A stretch of DNA of 64,000 nucleotides, taken from the NCBI RefSeq assembly GCF_000429725.1, contig NZ_AUCK01000006.1, positions 62,001-126,000 on the forward strand, given 5' to 3'. The first letter of the stretch is position 1; each line of letters starts with the position of its first letter. Under the pieces are notes generated by a model. The model did not search any database. It saw only the letters and a program-made list of their open reading frames with translations, and had not been told where the DNA came from. The translations under genes and the position numbers were made by a program. This DNA is from Alkalicoccus chagannorensis DSM 18086 (GTDB taxonomy: Bacteria; Bacillota; Bacilli; Bacillales; Salisediminibacteriaceae). Shown in pieces: positions 8,836 to 16,846 of the stretch.

Positions 8836-9557
8836 GTGACTTTTTTAGCAGCTTGAAGCAGGTCGTCGATATGCGGCTGCATCGTCTGTTCATTCCAGCG
8901 GAACATCGGTCCAGAGATCGAGATAGCCCCGATTACGCGGTCCTGGGGGTCGTACACAGGCGCGGACAAGGCGGCGACATTCTGATTGATCTCCTCCTCG
9001 TTCAGCGCATAGCCGGTCTGCTTCGTTAACACGAGACGACGTTCCACTTCGGCCCGTTCGCTCTCTGGCAGGTTGCTGACGATCTGCTCTTTTCGGTCTT
9101 CGGGCATAAAAGCGAGAATGGCGCGTCCGGTAGCCCCTTTATAGAGCGGAAGCCGCTTGCCGATTCCGACCGACCGTCGAATCTCCTGCTTGCTTTCGAT
9201 TTCAATCGCACAGATGCGGACTGGTCCTTTCGGTACGTAGAAGCCGACCGTTTCATTCGTGAGATCCCGCAGATCCTGCAGAATTGGTTCAATCACCGAG
9301 GCTACCGGCAGGTCGATCAAGATTTTGTTGGCATAGTCGAGAAACAGCGTCCCGAGGGAATACTTCTTCGTCTGTGGATCCTGGAACACCATGTTTTCCA
9401 TTTTGAGTGTCGACAGCAGCCGGTGCACGATGGTGGTGGAGAAACCAAGGGCGCTGCTGATGTCGTTCACGCCCTTGGGTCCCTGGGATTCATTTAAATA
9501 GTTCAGCAGCTGGATCGCTTTCAGTACGGTGGAAGAAGTCGTTGTGTTGCCGGTCAT
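8823..9557 (-). CDS. IclR-family transcriptional regulator
   Basis: The 244-aa length is standard for IclR. The N-terminal winged helix-turn-helix (residues about 10-70, with INYLNES-like start, VNDISSALGFSTTIVHRLLSTL) is followed by the effector domain from residue 80 to the end. IclR proteins bind small carboxylates and usually control a neighbouring catabolic operon. It is the last gene after the aldehyde dehydrogenase on the same strand, 57 bp downstream, and probably controls the operon 14499 to 9615. Confidence 0.9.
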   Translation of the reverse strand: MTGNTTTSSTVLKAIQLLNYLNESQGPKGVNDISSALGFSTTIVHRLLSTLKMENMVFQDPQTKKYSLGTLFLDYANKILIDLPVASVIEPILQDLRDLTNETVGFYVPKGPVRICAIEIESKQEIRRSVGIGKRLPLYKGATGRAILAFMPEDRKEQIVSNLPESERAEVERRLVLTKQTGYALNEEEINQNVAALSAPVYDPQDRVIGAISISGPMFRWNEQTMQPHIDDLLQAAKKVTEEM

Positions 9558-9614
9558 CGTCTCACGCTCCCTGTCATTTGGCTGATGTCTATTTTAGCAC
9601 AGGGAGATTGGCCA

Positions 9615-11078
9615 TCAATACGCCTTGATATACCGGGTTTTATACTGATTGTAGAAGTCGAGTGCTTCTCGACCGAGCTCCTTAAACGTACCGAGACCGG
9701 ACGCTTTATATCCACCGAAAGGCGCCTGGAAGAAGGTTCCTGTCGTCGGCATGTTCGCTTTGACGAGGCCGGCTTCGATGTCGTTGAATGCCTGTGTCAT
9801 GTAGTCGATGTTTTTCGTGCAGATCGATGCGGTCAACCCGTAGTCGGTGGCATTCGCCAGCTCGATGGCGTCATCAATGGACGTGGCGGTCATGACGGCA
9901 ATCACCGGTCCGAAAACTTCTTCCTGGGCGATGCGCATGTCCCGCGTCACTCCGTCAATCACGGTAGGAGCGACGTAAAAGCCGTAGGCGTACTCGTCTT
10001 CCGTCAGCTGGCTGCCTCCTGTAACAATTTGGGCGCCTTCCTTTGGCGCGCTGTTGATCAGCTCCAAGGTAGAGTCGAGCTCCTGCTGGTTCACCTGCGG
10101 TCCCATGGTGATTCCATCTTCCATGCCGTTGCCAATCGTCATCTTCTCCGTTTCTTCCACCAGCTTATGAAGGAAATCGTCTTTGATGCTTTCGTGCACG
10201 ATCACCCGGCCGGTCGCAGTACATGCCTGGCCGGCTTGACCGAAGCCGCCTTTGACAGCGAGGTCCACTGCCTCGGTAATATCGGCATCTTCCATGACGA
10301 GAAGCGGATTTTTCCCGCCCATTTCAAGGTGGACCCGTTTCTGCTTCCGGCTGGCAGCCTCATGGATTTTTTCGCCGACAGCATTCGATCCGGTGAAAGA
10401 GACGGCCTGCACGTGTTCATGTTCGACGATCGAGGAGACCTTTCGTCCAGGGACCATCAGGTGATTGATCACGCCTGCAGGTAGTCCGGCTTCTTCAAAT
10501 ACTTCCATCAGCTTGGCTGCTGTCTGCGGCGTTTCAGACGACGTCTTCAGCAGGACGGTGTTGCCGCTTACCAGCGCGGGAGCAGATTTCCAGCATGGGA
10601 TGGACAGCGGGAAGTTCCACGGCGTGACGGCGAGCACGACGCCGAGCGGTTCCGGTTTTGTTTCAATCTGAATGTTCGGCATGTCGGAGGCGATGACCTT
10701 TCCGGTTAATCGTCGTCCTTCTTCCCCGTAGAACTGGAGGATCCCGGCGGAGAATTCGACTTCTTTCATCGCTTCCGCGTAGGTTTTGCCCATTTCCCGA
10801 ACGATCGAAATCGCAAATTCCTGCTTGCGCTCGAGTAGAATCGCGCCGGCGGCCTTTAAATAGGCGCCGCGCTGGGGCGAAGCGGTTTTTTTCCAGGTGA
10901 ACGAAGCAGCATGCGCGGCCTCGATGGCCCGGGTGATATCTTCGTCGCTGCCCTGACCGGTATAGGCGATGACCTCTTTCGTGGCCGGGTTGATCACGGG
11001 CGTGGAGGCATCGGTTGGAGCAATCCATTCCCCATTAATATACTGCTTTAGGGTTTCCTGTGTTTGAGTGACAGACAT
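9615..11078 (-). CDS. NAD(P)-dependent aldehyde dehydrogenase
   Basis: The 487-aa protein has the ALDH superfamily layout: the TPWNFPL cofactor motif, the FTGS Rossmann segment, the general-base Glu in LEMGGKNPLLV (about residue 255) and the nucleophile Cys in GQACTATGR (about 289), then EEVFGPV. It resembles the group containing 2-oxoglutarate semialdehyde dehydrogenases such as YcbD, but substrate cannot be fixed by eye. It is transcribed after the DUF3726-like gene (18 bp gap) behind an AAAGGGG site, so its aldehyde is presumably produced by, or with, the upstream unknown enzymes. Confidence 0.9.
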   Translation of the reverse strand: MSVTQTQETLKQYINGEWIAPTDASTPVINPATKEVIAYTGQGSDEDITRAIEAAHAASFTWKKTASPQRGAYLKAAGAILLERKQEFAISIVREMGKTYAEAMKEVEFSAGILQFYGEEGRRLTGKVIASDMPNIQIETKPEPLGVVLAVTPWNFPLSIPCWKSAPALVSGNTVLLKTSSETPQTAAKLMEVFEEAGLPAGVINHLMVPGRKVSSIVEHEHVQAVSFTGSNAVGEKIHEAASRKQKRVHLEMGGKNPLLVMEDADITEAVDLAVKGGFGQAGQACTATGRVIVHESIKDDFLHKLVEETEKMTIGNGMEDGITMGPQVNQQELDSTLELINSAPKEGAQIVTGGSQLTEDEYAYGFYVAPTVIDGVTRDMRIAQEEVFGPVIAVMTATSIDDAIELANATDYGLTASICTKNIDYMTQAFNDIEAGLVKANMPTTGTFFQAPFGGYKASGLGTFKELGREALDFYNQYKTRYIKAY

Positions 11079-11096
11079 CGTGCATTCCCCTTTCTG

Positions 11097-11792
11097 TTAT
11101 ACGAGTGATTGATTCCCTTTTTCGCCGAGCACGTTCCATAACCAGCGGTCGACGTTGATCCCTTTATCGTCGGCCTTTCTTTGCTTCAGTTTCATGTCTT
11201 TTGAGGTCAAAAAGAGCGCAGGTGCTTTGGCGTTGAGATGCTGAATTCTCGTCTGCGTCTCTTGGTTGTTTTCCGCCATGTTCAGCAGGGAGGAGACCCC
11301 CCGCTGAAACAGGTGCTTATTGACTTCGGAGAGGCGCAGGGTGAAAGCGCGGATGTCGTCTTGATGCAGCGCTGTCATCACGTGCACCTCCGGATACGCG
11401 CCGGGGATATAGATTTCCGCCTGGTAGCCTTTTTTGGCAGCCCGGCTGACGTTCTCCATCATGGACATCGACGGCAGGCACCGGGTAAGCGCAACTGGTT
11501 CCCCGTGGCTGACGGAAGCGCTGCACATCAATTCATCAAAAATGAGCCTGGAAATGATCAGGGCGCTGTTTTTATTGCCATCCAAGGTGTGGTGTGCCAC
11601 GTGATGAAGCAAAGGGGAGCTGGATTGTTCCAGTCTGGATAGATGGGCATAGACATCCTTCAATCCGCCGAGGCCCATGATTTCTCCCCAGGCTGCCAGT
11701 TCCGCAGCGTCATCGATACATCCGGACGGGACACGACAAGCTTCCATGACTTTTTTGATGTGGGAAATCAGCTCCGGTTGGGTCACCCACAT
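11097..11792 (-). CDS. DUF3726-like protein, 231 aa
   Basis: The N-terminus (residues 1-50: an ELISHIKKVMEACRVPSGCIDDAAELAAW-type helix pair) resembles DUF3726, itself reminiscent of the helical start of family-2 malate/lactate dehydrogenases. The rest has scattered conserved-looking residues but no cofactor motif. DUF3726 genes are known mainly from proteobacteria, beside membrane dipeptidase-like and amine-degradation genes. Here its ribosome binding site AAGGAGG lies in the last codons of the M19 gene, so the two are coupled. Function unknown. Confidence 0.6.
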   Translation of the reverse strand: MWVTQPELISHIKKVMEACRVPSGCIDDAAELAAWGEIMGLGGLKDVYAHLSRLEQSSSPLLHHVAHHTLDGNKNSALIISRLIFDELMCSASVSHGEPVALTRCLPSMSMMENVSRAAKKGYQAEIYIPGAYPEVHVMTALHQDDIRAFTLRLSEVNKHLFQRGVSSLLNMAENNQETQTRIQHLNAKAPALFLTSKDMKLKQRKADDKGINVDRWLWNVLGEKGNQSLV

Positions 11793-11795
11793 ACA

Positions 11796-12794
11796 TCATT
11801 CCTCCTTGTTGGGTTCGAATCCATCAGTGAAAAAGTGCAGCCAGTTTCTGCCGGCAACGGCATGCACCTCGGCCTCGGACATCCCCTGTTCCGATAATCC
11901 GGCCAGGATATTCGGGAAGTCTGCAGGCGTCTGGAACCAGGAAGGCCACTCCGGCCAGCCCGGATTGGCAGCTGAGCCTGCCCCGTAGTTCGTTTCGTGT
12001 GTCCATCTGCCCATGCGCATCCACTGGAGGAAGTCTTCGGACATGTTCAGTGTCAAGTCGGTTCCGAGTGCGACTTGGTCGGCCCCCATAAAATCGACGG
12101 TTTCTTTGATCAGCTGGGAGAATTCCTGCAGCGTCGTGTTTTCTCCATTGATTAGATGCGGGTAGGCACACAAACCGAGCATCCCACCGTTGTCGCGGAG
12201 AGCGGTGAGAATTTCCTTCGATTTATTCCGTTTCGACGGGTACATCCAATCCGGGTTGGCATGGGTGATCGCGACGGGCCGGCTCGAATAGTGAATCGCA
12301 TCGAGTGTTGTCTGCGTGCCGCAATGAGACAGGTCGATGACGACGCCCTCTCTGTTCATCGCATCGATGACATTTTTACCAAAGCGGGTCAGCCCGCTGT
12401 CTCTCTCCTCGTAGCAGCTGCTGCCGACGAGGTTTTGATTGTTGTAGGTGAGCTGCATAATCTTGATGCCGAGCTGGTTGAAGACCGGAATCAAAGCGAG
12501 TTCGTCTTCGATCAAGGACGTGTTCTGCGTGCCGAGAATGACCCCGACTTTTCCTGCTGCTTTCGCTTTCAGAATGTCTCCTCCGGTGTGCACCTGCATG
12601 ACCAGATCTTTGTTCTCATCGAAGAAACGGTTCCACTCTCCGATCTTACTCAACGTTTCGCGGGCGTTTTCCCACAATCCGCAGCAGGCGTGGACGCAGG
12701 TGACACCCCCTTTATGCAGGTCCAGCAGAAAATCGCGGTCCCAGTTGCTCAGTTCCAGTCCATCGATAATGACGGTTTCGTCAGCGAGTGCCAT
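11796..12794 (-). CDS. Membrane dipeptidase (M19)-like protein lacking part of the metal site
   Basis: The 332-aa protein has the amidohydrolase barrel of renal dipeptidase M19: VIDLSH (canonical zinc His), ITHANP (second His), the NKSKEIL segment in place of the canonical RNxxD substrate loop, and LGTDL with the catalytic Asp. The first zinc ligands differ: the usual HxD after the first strand reads DGLELSNWD, and the bridging Glu region reads LGTQNTS. This fits the divergent PA5396-type subfamily found beside glycine betaine and dimethylglycine genes. It overlaps the preceding 572-aa gene by 14 bp. A hydrolase role on an N-methylated or cyclic compound is only inference. Confidence 0.8.
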   Translation of the reverse strand: MALADETVIIDGLELSNWDRDFLLDLHKGGVTCVHACCGLWENARETLSKIGEWNRFFDENKDLVMQVHTGGDILKAKAAGKVGVILGTQNTSLIEDELALIPVFNQLGIKIMQLTYNNQNLVGSSCYEERDSGLTRFGKNVIDAMNREGVVIDLSHCGTQTTLDAIHYSSRPVAITHANPDWMYPSKRNKSKEILTALRDNGGMLGLCAYPHLINGENTTLQEFSQLIKETVDFMGADQVALGTDLTLNMSEDFLQWMRMGRWTHETNYGAGSAANPGWPEWPSWFQTPADFPNILAGLSEQGMSEAEVHAVAGRNWLHFFTDGFEPNKEE

Positions 12795-14499
12795 GTGTGA
12801 TTCCTCCTTGATCGGGTAGTAATGGTAGAATCCAGTCTTCTCGAAAGTCGTTCTGCAGCTTTTCCATCGTGGGTGCCCCCTGGAATAAGGTCACGCGGAC
12901 CCACTCGTTCGATTTCGGACTGAACCGCTCCGCGCCGAACATCGACAGCTTGCACCGGAGCAGGTATAGCGGGATGAGGTTTTCCCCGAGCAGGTTGCCG
13001 TGAATTTCCCCGTAAGGCGAGTCGGTGAGCGACTGCATGCGTTTGATCATCGGCTTGAAGTGCGGGTAGTCCCGGACAAAAGCGGCTGCCGTCCGTGTCG
13101 GCGGTTCCTGTTTAAGCGCGGCGTAGACCTGCTGGGTCTGCCTGGCGTAATCGAGCCGGAGCGCCTTCTCTTCTCCTTCGTCCCGGCCGCAGACCCCGAT
13201 ACGAGGTTCTTCTTTTTCTCGGGAACGGAACCAGAAGTAGTGCTGGCTCTTCTTATCGTGAAAATCAAAATCAAACACCCATCTGTAATCGCTTTCAATA
13301 ATGTGGATAAGCGTTTCAACCCTCATGGTTGGCTCGAAATCGTACGTTTCTTCCACGACACTCCGTTCTTCAAGGTCGAGCAGCTTGTCGAGGTTCACTT
13401 CCATCAGCAGCGAGTGAATCCATTCTTCGCCTTCCGCGGTCAGGGCCGGCTTGACCATTTCCATGTAGGTGCCCCAGTAGAGCGTCTCCGGCGGCATCGT
13501 CTTCTCCATATCCTCGAGTGCGTAGATGGCGGTCAAGCATTCTTCCGTCATCTGCTCGGGAGAGAGGAACACGCCTTTGCCGTGGACGTTGTATTCCCGG
13601 AAGTACGCCAGGGAATGCTTCAGCCAGCGTCGGAAGGCGTCGGTCTGTTCGGTCGTCATCGGCATGTTCTTCACGCGGGAGACGGCTTCTTCCCGCATAT
13701 CAATCCAGCGGTGAATCAGCTTTGGATGATACATCAAAAAAGGGACCATGCCGAGTCCTGTTGCATTTCCGACACCGAGATAGCGCTTCCATTCCTGGCT
13801 TAAAGGAACGGCATCCGCATGTTTGCAGGAAGCCAGGTGTTCGACGATATCAAAGGAAGCCTGCCGGAGCAGATAGGCCGTGAACATCTGTGCCCGGAAA
13901 GCTCCGGCGAAAGGATGATCCTGCGACAGCTTCTGAAAAGGGGCAAGCCCGAATTTTCCGTTCGCATAAAAAGCAGTGCTCCGCACGAGGTAGCCGGTCT
14001 GGCTCAGCAGTTCTCCGTTCGGCTGCTGCCCGTCGGCGAGAAGGGCAGCTACGTCATCAAACACGCGGGAGCTGCGGTTCGCTCTCGACCAGACGAGATC
14101 CTGTATTTCTCCTCTGCCGCCTTCCTGTTTCGGCAGCTGCCTGCGCAGCCGCTCAAGTTTTTCCGCAGAGAATTCGCCTTCGGACAAGGCGCAGGTCATG
14201 TCCCATTTGTCAGAAACAACCCGGTCACTGCGTTCTTCTTCGATGATTTCATGGGAGAACAGGATGAAGTGAAACACGCTTCCTTCCGCTTCGATCCGGT
14301 ACACGAGATCCCCGTTGCCACTCTCATCGAGATCGAAGACCGTCCGTGTCAGCTGCCACTGGCTGCGGTGGACTCTCCGAAGGATGCTGCGGCTGAAGCT
14401 GAGCGGATGCACGCGAAAAGAACCGATGCGCTCCGGTACCATCAACTCGTCGGCATCCCGTTTCCATTGGACTTGCTCTTTCTCATGAAGGGATCGCAC
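12781..14499 (-). CDS. Unknown 572-aa soluble protein, first gene of the operon
   Basis: A GTG start (14499) follows AAAGGAGG. The protein has no signal peptide or membrane segments and no motif I recognise. It has a beta-rich first 120 residues, then a helical middle with motif-like stretches (GKFGLAPF, YLGVGNATGLGMVPFL, about residues 180-290) and a charged C-terminal third. The conserved-looking Gly-rich segment suggests an enzyme. It is followed, overlapping, by the M19-like gene, and the whole set down to the aldehyde dehydrogenase reads as one transcript. Opposite-strand frames of up to 267 aa are shadows. Confidence 0.8.
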   Translation of the reverse strand: MRSLHEKEQVQWKRDADELMVPERIGSFRVHPLSFSRSILRRVHRSQWQLTRTVFDLDESGNGDLVYRIEAEGSVFHFILFSHEIIEEERSDRVVSDKWDMTCALSEGEFSAEKLERLRRQLPKQEGGRGEIQDLVWSRANRSSRVFDDVAALLADGQQPNGELLSQTGYLVRSTAFYANGKFGLAPFQKLSQDHPFAGAFRAQMFTAYLLRQASFDIVEHLASCKHADAVPLSQEWKRYLGVGNATGLGMVPFLMYHPKLIHRWIDMREEAVSRVKNMPMTTEQTDAFRRWLKHSLAYFREYNVHGKGVFLSPEQMTEECLTAIYALEDMEKTMPPETLYWGTYMEMVKPALTAEGEEWIHSLLMEVNLDKLLDLEERSVVEETYDFEPTMRVETLIHIIESDYRWVFDFDFHDKKSQHYFWFRSREKEEPRIGVCGRDEGEEKALRLDYARQTQQVYAALKQEPPTRTAAAFVRDYPHFKPMIKRMQSLTDSPYGEIHGNLLGENLIPLYLLRCKLSMFGAERFSPKSNEWVRVTLFQGAPTMEKLQNDFREDWILPLLPDQGGITHGTR

Positions 14500-14784
14500 G
14501 TGGAAAACCTCCTTTCGTTCGTTAATTCCTATTATCGGGATTACATTCCTTTATTTGTGTTAATGCCACTGTAAGTCATACATAGACATTCGTCAATAAA
14601 TGCAGGGGAAATAATTTTCGAAAAATTCGAACCAGCTTTAAGCGGGTGTTGGAGAGGAAGGATCAGCCAGCCTTCTAAAACCAACGAAAAGGATGTTCCA
14701 TATCACGTCTGTTGATTAACCAATATCCTCCAAATAATATCTGTTGTTTTTTATAAAGTCTATGTTATCGTTCGTTGTTGATTT

Positions 14785-14850
14785 CATCCGCTTTCGGCGG
14801 ACGCTTGCTCAGGGGCTTGTCCTCAACAATCCCTCGCGAAGCGAAGGAGG
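14785..14850 (+). repeat. Intergenic repeat copy 1 (CGGCGGACGCTTGC family)
   Basis: About 45 bp (TTCATCCGCTTTCGGCGGAC then GCTTGCTCAGGGGCTTGTCC) closely match a sequence at about 26310-26355. A more distant version lies near 14965-15010. All copies are in non-coding DNA. Confidence 0.6.
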
Positions 14851-15132
14851 ATGTGCGGACGGCGCGTATCCCTTGAGCGTCACCGCCTATCGCTACTTTC
14901 ATCAAATAACAACATCAAGCTTTAACAGCGCTTTTATAAAAAACAGAAAGAGCTTCTTATTTGGAATACGGAGTGACGCTCTGCTTCCGCCGGACGCTTT
15001 CCGGAGGGGACTCTCTCAGCTAGTCTGCCTCCGGCAGCCGGATCTTCGAATCGTCCTGATCCTCTCGGAGTCGCCGGCTGCGCGCCGCCCTTGTTCTAAA
15101 AAAAGCTGCAATACTTTTTCTCAACGTTTAAG

Positions 15133-15160
15133 AATGTATAAGTTCTCATACAAGAAGGCG
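15133..15160 (+). repeat. TATAAGTTNTCATACAAG element copy 1
   Basis: ATGTATAAGTTCTCATACAA here matches ATGTATAAGTTTTCATACAA at about 58937, each followed by a GGCGG-rich tract. Both would encode MYKFSYK if translated, but neither has a ribosome binding site, so a dispersed intergenic element is more likely. Confidence 0.5.
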
Positions 15161-15249
15161 GTGGCTGTGTCCGCTTCAAAGAATAAACGTCTCTTTTCAG
15201 TGAACGTCATCCGTTCCGAGCTGCATTTTCTTCTGCAGAGAGGAGGAAG

Positions 15250-15450
15250 GTGCTGCGTGGTGGCGGGGTTTCGGTGTGAGTCGACAGGGCTGCGTGCATA
15301 CCTCGACGTACCTCTTCCCTCGTGTGGCGGGGTTGGAGCCTTCTGGCGGGCTTTTTCTCCGGGGCGACGGCCTTTTGCCGCGGGGCGACGAGGTTGAAGG
15401 GCCCGGGCGACATGCTTTGCCTGTCGAGGCGACTAGGTTTCTGCCGGACC
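15250..15450 (+). repeat. About 200-bp intergenic element, copy A
   Basis: From GCTGCGTGGTGGCGGGG to GGTTTCTGCCGG this stretch aligns with 31079-31275 in the same orientation, with most positions identical and few short gaps. It contains an internal duplicated motif (CTCCGGGGCGACGG and GCCGCGGGGCGACG). There is no ribosome binding site and no conserved start codon. Confidence 0.7.
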
Positions 15451-16002
15451 AGCGGCAGGGACGAAGAACGGCCAGCTTGACGCTTACCATAGAAAACAGA
15501 TAATCTTTTGTCCCACTTCATCGCAGAGAGGGAGACGGCGGCTTCGTTCCCTGCGCTTACGACAAGAAGCGCGGGCTTCTATTGCAAGTCGGCGTATGTC
15601 ATTTCGACCTATGGGCACCACTTCCATGCGAACTCCGCGCAAAGGGGGCCAGCTGAAAACAACCCTCTACAGCGTCTTTGCGGTGTGATGTTTCTTTCGG
15701 CTTAAACATATCTATTATTATCCATTATCTCCACTAAAAGTCTTTTTTACTTAGAAAAAACGGCCTTTCGTTGTGAAAAAGGAGGATCCTGCATTCTTTC
15801 TTCCTTGTCATCGAAACATGTCGCAGTGGCAAGGTGTTCTTTTGAGACGCCTGTTGAAAAAGAAAGCTGGAAGACCTCCCTGGGGTTCTTAGGGGGAAGC
15901 TGAAAGCTTTCTCCATGTCAGGCAAAGAAAGAAAAACCGCAGCCGCTGCACTCAATACATATTTTCCTAATAAATGGGTAATCAACAGACGTGGTTCCAT
16001 AT

Positions 16003-16032
16003 GAAAAATCCCGCCGGTCAATCCGACGGGAT
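16003..16032 (-). terminator. Terminator of the rpiR-side operon
   Basis: On the minus strand, ATCCCG...CGGGAT forms a GC-rich stem followed by TTTTTC, about 50 bp after the RpiR stop codon. Confidence 0.75.
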
Positions 16033-16082
16033 AGAGATTTCTGATGGAAAACGAGCAGCAGCCTTGTCACTCGTCCTCGTGC

Positions 16083-16796
16083 TCATTGCTCGGCTCCTTG
16101 ACGCAGTCGGGCGATGACTTCCTCCATGAAGATGAAGAAAATAGTACGGGTTTTTTCAAACGGCTGCAGCGTTGGTTCCTGTGGAAAGGAGGAGAGTTGG
16201 AAAATGTAGTCGGCGCTGGAGTCCCGTGTGTTGATCGGCTCCTCCAGGATGAACATCACCTGGCCGCCGCGGCGGTGCACCTGCTGGATCAGCGGCTCAA
16301 AGGAGGTGAAAGTCCCGGTGACCGAAAAGATGATCAGCAGCATGCCATCTCCGGCAAGCTGGCCGGCGTAGTCTTCGTGGTGCGTGACGAGAATGTTCTG
16401 ATCCGTCACGGTGCGCAGCTTGTAACTGAAGTATTCCGCAGCAAGGTGGGAGGGCCCGAGGCCGAAGAGCATCACTTTCGGAAAGCGGCGGAAGACCTCG
16501 ACGAAGTCCGCTGCCGGCTTGGCATCGTAGTGCTCCAAATACTGCAGCAGCCGGCGGACTTCGCTGGAAGGTGCGGTGCGCGGTGTTTCTTCGGAGCCGC
16601 TGAAATAGCGCTTATACTGTTTGAATCCATCAAAACCGAGCTTGCGGACGAGCTTGGAAATTTTGGATGGAGAGACGCTGCAGAATTCGGCCGCCCGGAC
16701 AATCGTCAAGGCATTCTCCTCGTCGAGTGCGGCCATCAGCTGTTCATGCACCTGTTTTTCCAGCTTCGTCAAATGATCGGTTCTAAGCGTCAGCAT
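16083..16796 (-). CDS. MurR/RpiR-family transcriptional regulator
   Basis: The start is placed at ATG 16796 because GGGGGAGG lies just upstream; the longer frame to 16817 is also possible. Residues about 20-65 form the HTH_6 domain (IVRAAEFCSVSPSKISKLVRKLGFDGF), and the C-terminal part is a SIS sugar-phosphate-binding domain. RpiR proteins sense phosphosugars. The gene follows the FGGY kinase by about 50 bp on the same strand and is expected to control this operon through the GAAAwTTTTC dyads upstream of the SDR gene. Confidence 0.85.
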   Translation of the reverse strand: MLTLRTDHLTKLEKQVHEQLMAALDEENALTIVRAAEFCSVSPSKISKLVRKLGFDGFKQYKRYFSGSEETPRTAPSSEVRRLLQYLEHYDAKPAADFVEVFRRFPKVMLFGLGPSHLAAEYFSYKLRTVTDQNILVTHHEDYAGQLAGDGMLLIIFSVTGTFTSFEPLIQQVHRRGGQVMFILEEPINTRDSSADYIFQLSSFPQEPTLQPFEKTRTIFFIFMEEVIARLRQGAEQ

Positions 16797-16846
16797 CGGC
16801 TTCCTCCCCCTTCGCATCTACCTTCCAGTATACGTCGTGCACCACT

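Larger units (their letters stand above)
14500..16002. other. 1.5 kb intergenic region filled with repeats
   Basis: No credible gene. The open frames here have no ribosome binding site and cross repeat elements. Contents in order: a likely promoter region for the 572-aa gene operon near 14520-14580, a repeat of the TTCGGCGGACGCTT type near 14785-14850, a related one near 14965-15090, a TATAAGTTCTCATACAAG element near 15133, a 200-bp element at 15250-15450, and AT-rich unique DNA to 16000. Confidence 0.6.

Noticed and set aside
9585-10484. A 299-codon plus-strand frame opposite the aldehyde dehydrogenase
   Set aside because: Antisense shadow caused by codon bias; the minus strand carries the full ALDH motifs.
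14744-15397. A 217-codon frame in the repeat-rich spacer
   Set aside because: No start signal, crosses at least three dispersed repeats, and its only conserved part is the 200-bp element, which lacks a shared start codon.
15734-16021. A 95-codon minus-strand frame before the rpiR terminator
   Set aside because: No ribosome binding site, it overlaps the terminator stem, and the composition is unlike a protein.
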